Shown here one piece after another: positions 47,121 through 50,815 of a DNA stretch of 50,815 bases. Each line of letters opens with the position of its first letter. Positions within the stretch are counted from its first letter, which is position 1. The stretch comes from Planococcus sp. APC 4015. Lineage in GTDB: Bacteria; Actinomycetota; Actinomycetes; Actinomycetales; Microbacteriaceae. The position numbers were made by a program, and so were the translations under genes. The stretch is taken from assembly GCA_030407505.1 (NCBI GenBank), contig JASDDH010000027.1:1-50815 (forward strand). Reading direction: 5' to 3'. The notes below the pieces were generated by a model, which made no database searches, was not told the origin of the DNA, and saw nothing but the letters and a program-made list of their open reading frames with translations.

Positions 47121-49810
47121 TTCTTCGCCGGCGCCTTGCGCGTGGTCGTGCGCTTGGCGGCGGTGCGCTTCGGGGCGGGGCCCTTGGCGCGCTTGTCGGC
47201 GAGCATCTGGACGGCGATCTCGAAGGTGATGTCGTCGGGCATCTGGCCGCGAGGGATCGTGACGTTGGTCACGCCGTCGGTCACGTATGCGCCGAACCGC
47301 CCGTCGCGGATGCGGATGGGCTTCTCGCTCACCGGGTCGTTCTCGAACTCCTTGAGCGCGCTGGACGGACGTCGGGCGCCGTACTTGGGAAGCTCGTAGA
47401 TCGCGACAGCCTGGTCGAGCGTGATGTCGAAGATGAGCTGCTCGCTGTCGATCGTGCGCGAGTCGGTGCCCTTCTTGATGTACGGGCCGTAGGGACCGTT
47501 CTGCGCCGTGATGACCTCACCCGATTCAGGATGCGTTCCCACGAGGCGCGGAAGCGAGAGCAGCTGCATCGCCGTGTCGAAGTCGATCGTGTCGGGCGAC
47601 ATCGTCTTGAACAGCGACGCCCTGCGCGGTTTGGGCGGCTCGACCTTCTTGGCGCCCCGCTTCTTGGGAGCGGCCTTGACCTCGCCGGTCGCCTCGTCGA
47701 CGGCGACCGCCTCTTCGGGGATCTCCTCTTCGAGGTAGGGGCCGTAGCGGCCGTCCTTGACGACGATCAGCCGGCCGTTCTCGGGGTTCTCGCCCAGCAC
47801 GCGATTGCCGGCCACGGGCGCGTCGATGAGCTCCTGCGCCTTCTCGGGCGTCAACTCGTCGGGGGCGAGGTCGTCGGGCAGATTGACCCGGCGCGGATCG
47901 GCGTCGGGGTTCTCGGGGTCCACGACGTCGAGGTAGGGCCCGTAGCGACCGAAGCGCACCGTGGCGACATCCGAGATCTTGGTCGCATTCAGCTCGCGCG
48001 CATCGATCTCGCCGAGGTTGTCGACGACGTTGCGCAGACCCGCGTGCGATTCGGAGCCGAAGTAGAACTCCTGCAGCCACTCGGAGCGCTTCTGCTCCCC
48101 ACGGGCGATGGCGTCGAGGTCGTCTTCGAGCGCCGCGGTGAAGTCGTAGTCGACGAGGTCGGCGAAGTGGCCCTCCAGCAGGCGCACGATGCTGAACGCG
48201 AGCCAGCTCGGAACGAGGGCCTGACCGCGCTTGGTGACGTAACCGCGGTCGAGGATCACGTCGATGATGCTCGCGAAGGTGGACGGACGGCCGATGCCCT
48301 TCTCTTCGAGCGCCTTGACCAGCGACGCCTCGGTGTAGCGGGGCTTGGGGCTCGTGGAGTGCCCCTTGGGCTCGACGTCCTTCAGGCGCAGCGTGTCGCC
48401 GACCGCCATGATCGGCAGCGACTGATCGTCGGCCTTGTCGGCGTCGGCGCGCTTCTCGTCGCGCCCCTCTTCATAGGCCTCGAGGAAGCCCTTGAAGGTG
48501 TAGACGGTTCCCGAGGCCGTGAACTCGAGCCGCTCCCCCTTCGCCTGCAGAGCGAGGGTCACGGTGGTCGTCTCGTACTTCGCGTCCGACATCTGGCTCG
48601 CGATCGTGCGCTTCCAGATGAGGTCGTAGAGGCGCTGCTCGTCGCGGTCGAGTTCCTTGGCGACGGACGCGGGGGTGCGGAAGTCCTCGCCCGAGGGACG
48701 GATCGCCTCGTGCGCCTCCTGGGCGTTCTTGCTGTTGCTTCGGTAGACGCGGGGATTGAGGGGCACGGCCTTCTCGCCGTACAGGTTGACGGCCTGCGCG
48801 CGCGCAGCCTGAACCGCCTGCGTCGACAGCGCCGTCGAGTCGGTTCGCATGTAGGTGATGAAGCCCTTCTCGTAGAGACGCTGGGCGACGCTCATGGCGT
48901 GCTTGGCGCTCATCGAGAGCTTGCGACCGGATTCCTGCTGCATCGTCGATGTGGTGAACGGCGGCTTGGGGCTGCGGGTGCCGGGCTTGGACTCGAGGTT
49001 CGCGACCTCGGCCTGACCGAGCGACGACACCGTCTCGGCGAGGGAGCGCGCGCGCTCCTCATCGAGGACGACGACGGCCTTCTTGAGCTGGCCGCGGTCG
49101 TCGTAGTCGGTGCCGCGGGCGAGCGGTGCTCCGTCGATGCGCGCCAGGCGCGTCGTGAAGCCGGACTCGGATTTGACGGCGAGCGCCTCGATGTCCCAGT
49201 AGGACGCAGAGATGAACGCGATGCGCTCGCGCTCCCGGTCGACCACGAGGCGGGTGGCGGCGGACTGGACGCGACCGGCCGAGGTGCCCTGCCCGACCTT
49301 GCGGCGCGTGACGTCCGAGACGTCCCAGCCGTAGAGGCGGTCGAGGATGCGGCGGGTCTCCTGCGCGTCGACGAGGGCGAGGTCGAGCTCGCGGGTGTTT
49401 TTGACCGCGGCCTGGATGGCGTCTTTCGTGATCTCGTGGAAGACCATGCGCTTGACGGGGACCTTGGGCTTGAGCGCCTCGAGCAGATGCCACGCGATGG
49501 CTTCGCCCTCGCGGTCCTCATCAGTGGCGAGCAGGAGCTCGTCGGCGTTCTTGAGGGCTCGCTTGAGCTCGGCGACCGTCTTCTTGCCGCGCTCGGACTC
49601 GACATAGAAGGGAGTGAACCCGTTCTCGATGTCGATCGAGTACTTTCCGACCGAGGTCTTCTTCAGCTCGGCGGGGATCGCCTTGCGGTCCGCGAGGTCG
49701 CGGATGTGCCCGACCGAGCTCAGCACCTCGTATCCGTCGCCGAGGTACCCCTGGATCGACCGCATCTTGGTCGGGGACTCGACGATCACGAGCTTCTTGC
49801 CATCTGCCAA
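47117..49810 (-). CDS. topA: DNA topoisomerase I
   Basis: The 897-residue type IA topoisomerase relaxes negative supercoils. The TOPRIM domain starts LVIVESPTK with catalytic Glu 11 and has ATDEDREGEAIAWH. The active tyrosine is in FITYMRTDST. The C-terminus holds four repeat units marked by VRFGRYGPYL, VKDGRYGPYL, AQNGPYGPYI and IRDGRFGAYV, and then a Lys/Arg/Ala-rich tail typical of actinobacterial enzymes. TTG 49810 is chosen because the family start LADGKKLVIVE is there and GAAAGGA lies eight bases upstream. The long open frame continuing upstream and the 779-codon frame on the other strand are shadows. Confidence 0.95.
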   Translation of the reverse strand: MADGKKLVIVESPTKMRSIQGYLGDGYEVLSSVGHIRDLADRKAIPAELKKTSVGKYSIDIENGFTPFYVESERGKKTVAELKRALKNADELLLATDEDREGEAIAWHLLEALKPKVPVKRMVFHEITKDAIQAAVKNTRELDLALVDAQETRRILDRLYGWDVSDVTRRKVGQGTSAGRVQSAATRLVVDRERERIAFISASYWDIEALAVKSESGFTTRLARIDGAPLARGTDYDDRGQLKKAVVVLDEERARSLAETVSSLGQAEVANLESKPGTRSPKPPFTTSTMQQESGRKLSMSAKHAMSVAQRLYEKGFITYMRTDSTALSTQAVQAARAQAVNLYGEKAVPLNPRVYRSNSKNAQEAHEAIRPSGEDFRTPASVAKELDRDEQRLYDLIWKRTIASQMSDAKYETTTVTLALQAKGERLEFTASGTVYTFKGFLEAYEEGRDEKRADADKADDQSLPIMAVGDTLRLKDVEPKGHSTSPKPRYTEASLVKALEEKGIGRPSTFASIIDVILDRGYVTKRGQALVPSWLAFSIVRLLEGHFADLVDYDFTAALEDDLDAIARGEQKRSEWLQEFYFGSESHAGLRNVVDNLGEIDARELNATKISDVATVRFGRYGPYLDVVDPENPDADPRRVNLPDDLAPDELTPEKAQELIDAPVAGNRVLGENPENGRLIVVKDGRYGPYLEEEIPEEAVAVDEATGEVKAAPKKRGAKKVEPPKPRRASLFKTMSPDTIDFDTAMQLLSLPRLVGTHPESGEVITAQNGPYGPYIKKGTDSRTIDSEQLIFDITLDQAVAIYELPKYGARRPSSALKEFENDPVSEKPIRIRDGRFGAYVTDGVTNVTIPRGQMPDDITFEIAVQMLADKRAKGPAPKRTAAKRTTTRKAPAKK

Positions 49811-49887
49811 CGTGGGCGTCCTTTCGTACGTCGCAAACCATACACGCCGATGATCGGGTCCTCGCCGTGAGGTCGCCCGCGCCGAAG

Positions 49888-50205
49888 TCACGGCGGCGGC
49901 CCGGCGCGCGCCGACGCCGCGACCGTGAACACGCCGAACCGAGCCGACACGGTGACCGTCGCGATGAGCCCCTCGACGTCGCACGAGCCGAGTTCGGCGC
50001 CGACGGCGGCGGCGAGTTCGGCGGCTCGTCCGCAGGGCACGCCGCCGATCGCTCCGGATGCCGCATCCGCTGCCGCGAGAGCCGCGCCGTCGGCAGCCCC
50101 GGCCACGCGCTGGGCCACCACGGCGGCTGCACCGGCCGTGACGAGGCCGACCGCCAGCACCGCGGTGCAGCCGACGACGCCCACGGTGAGAAGGGCGCCC
50201 GCCAT
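49888..50205 (-). CDS. TadG/Rv3654c-like small membrane protein
   Basis: The 105-residue product has an N-terminal membrane helix (about residues 6-30) and an alanine-rich exported part with two cysteines (GGVPCGRAAEL and ELGSCDVEG). This is the pattern of the helicase/secretion-neighbourhood TadE-like proteins that follow the DUF4244 and TadE-like genes in actinobacterial Tad pilus clusters. Its start overlaps the stop of the upstream TadE-like gene by one base. Confidence 0.82.
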   Translation of the reverse strand: MAGALLTVGVVGCTAVLAVGLVTAGAAAVVAQRVAGAADGAALAAADAASGAIGGVPCGRAAELAAAVGAELGSCDVEGLIATVTVSARFGVFTVAASARAGPPP

Positions 50206-50540
50206 CAGCGGCCGTCACCCAGCGCGCACCCGGTCGCCGTCAGCGTCAGACCGACGAGCGCCGGAGCCGTTGCGGTGACGCAGACCATGTCGCCGCTGCG
50301 CGACACCTGTGTCGTCGCTCCTTCGACGGCCGCGGCGGCTGCCGAGTCTATCCGGGCGGCCGATTCGCCGCGCGACGCGAGTCGCGCGGCGTCGGCCGCG
50401 GCGTCCTGCAGTCGCACGTGCCGGGATGCCGCGCCGAGCGCACCCGCGCAGAGCAGGAGGACGAGAGCGACGGCCGGCAGGGCGATCGCGAACTCGGCGA
50501 CCACGGCGCCGCGATCGCCCGCGAGCGCGCGACGGATCAT
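50205..50540 (-). CDS. TadE-like pilus assembly protein (Rv3655c-like)
   Basis: The 111-residue product starts MIRRALAGDRGAVVAEFAIA, a TadE-type opening with Glu and a hydrophobic helix (about residues 15-37). A helical exported part follows, with VRLQDAAADAARLASRGESA, and two cysteines near the end. It belongs to the Tad/Flp pilus assembly set. It overlaps the upstream DUF4244 gene by four bases. Confidence 0.84.
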   Translation of the reverse strand: MIRRALAGDRGAVVAEFAIALPAVALVLLLCAGALGAASRHVRLQDAAADAARLASRGESAARIDSAAAAAVEGATTQVSRSGDMVCVTATAPALVGLTLTATGCALGDGR

Positions 50541-50776
50541 GCGACTGTCAGAGCGCGACGCACGAGGTCTGTCAGGATGCCGCGCACTTCATCAGAACGC
50601 ATGATCACGACCAGCAGGCCCGCGAAGGCGACGGCGGCCATCGTGGCGATCGCGTACTCCGCCGTCGCAGCGCCGGTGTCGCCGCCGAGCATGCGCGGGG
50701 CGCGGGATGCCGGAGGCTCGGCGAACAGGCGGGCGGCGCGGCGGCGGGTCAGGCGGGGAAGGGATGTGCGGCTCAT
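50537..50776 (-). CDS. DUF4244 Flp-pilin-like protein
   Basis: The 79-residue product has a basic N-terminus, then GDTGAATAEYAIATMAAVAF (about residues 32-51), the prepilin-like G...TAEYAI pattern, and one hydrophobic helix. This is the DUF4244/Rv3656c type of Flp pilin. It is followed by two TadE-like genes with overlapping ends, so the three form an operon; upstream tad genes would lie outside the window. The start codon is preceded by AAAAGGAG. Confidence 0.86.
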   Translation of the reverse strand: MSRTSLPRLTRRRAARLFAEPPASRAPRMLGGDTGAATAEYAIATMAAVAFAGLLVVIMRSDEVRGILTDLVRRALTVA

Positions 50777-50815
50777 GGCGTGCTCCTTTTCGATGGATGT
50801 GCGGGGTGGGACAGG

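Noticed and set aside
47531..49870. 779-codon open frame on the + strand
   Set aside because: Antisense to topA, whose catalytic motifs are intact in the other direction.

Overview
The window is high-GC DNA from an actinobacterium, most likely Microbacteriaceae and plausibly Microbacterium. The basis is the chromosomal gene order on the right (TadE-like/DUF4244 pilus genes, topA, tmk, holB, a TAP-type lipoprotein hydrolase, tRNA-Thr) and the start-site habits (leaderless genes, GTG and TTG starts). That assignment is inference from family knowledge, not a database match.

Two regions differ sharply. Positions 1 to about 41,385 are an accessory island. Its right end is marked by a 25-base 3' tRNA fragment (41386-41410) followed by a native-looking terminator hairpin and preceded by integrase-arm-like repeats. 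At the left edge is the N-terminal half of a MobF (TrwC/TraI-type) relaxase, so the island looks like part of an integrative conjugative or mobilisable element that continues to the left. Positions 41,411-50,815 are ordinary chromosome: two GNAT acetyltransferases, a nicotinamidase-like hydrolase, tRNA-Thr(CGT), the lipoprotein hydrolase, the DNA polymerase III delta' subunit, thymidylate kinase, topoisomerase I and three TadE/pilin-like genes.

Between the relaxase and the tRNA fragment lie about 45 mostly small, mostly unrecognised genes on both strands. Many encode one to four membrane segments or lipoprotein signals. They are rarely in operons. Most have their own TANNNT-like -10 box 5-8 bases before the start codon, so they should give leaderless mRNAs. 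The gaps between them carry a recurring, degenerate site of about 30 bases (core CGCTAACCGACCGGCTTGCG) that can form a small CCG-N5-CGG hairpin. Every copy I could find reads in the same direction on the + strand, whatever the direction of the flanking genes, and copies sit in convergent, divergent and tandem gaps alike. This is the layout of an integron-like gene cassette array: autonomous one- or two-gene units, each with its own promoter, delimited by recombination-site-like repeats. The classical attC end boxes are not clear and no IntI-type integrase is in the window, so it may be a new or highly diverged cassette system.

Recognisable cargo includes an OLD-family nuclease and a convergent Abi_C-like protein (possible phage defence), a DUF5677-like protein, CorA, LtrA, a RibD/DHFR-type reductase, a DUF2071 protein, a DUF3885-type protein, an SRPBCC protein, a P-loop kinase and a small serine recombinase with a palindrome over its promoter. 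An IS481-family element sits inside one cassette site. Several units are decayed by nonsense mutation, frameshift or lost 3' ends, as expected for an array that is shuffled and only partly selected.
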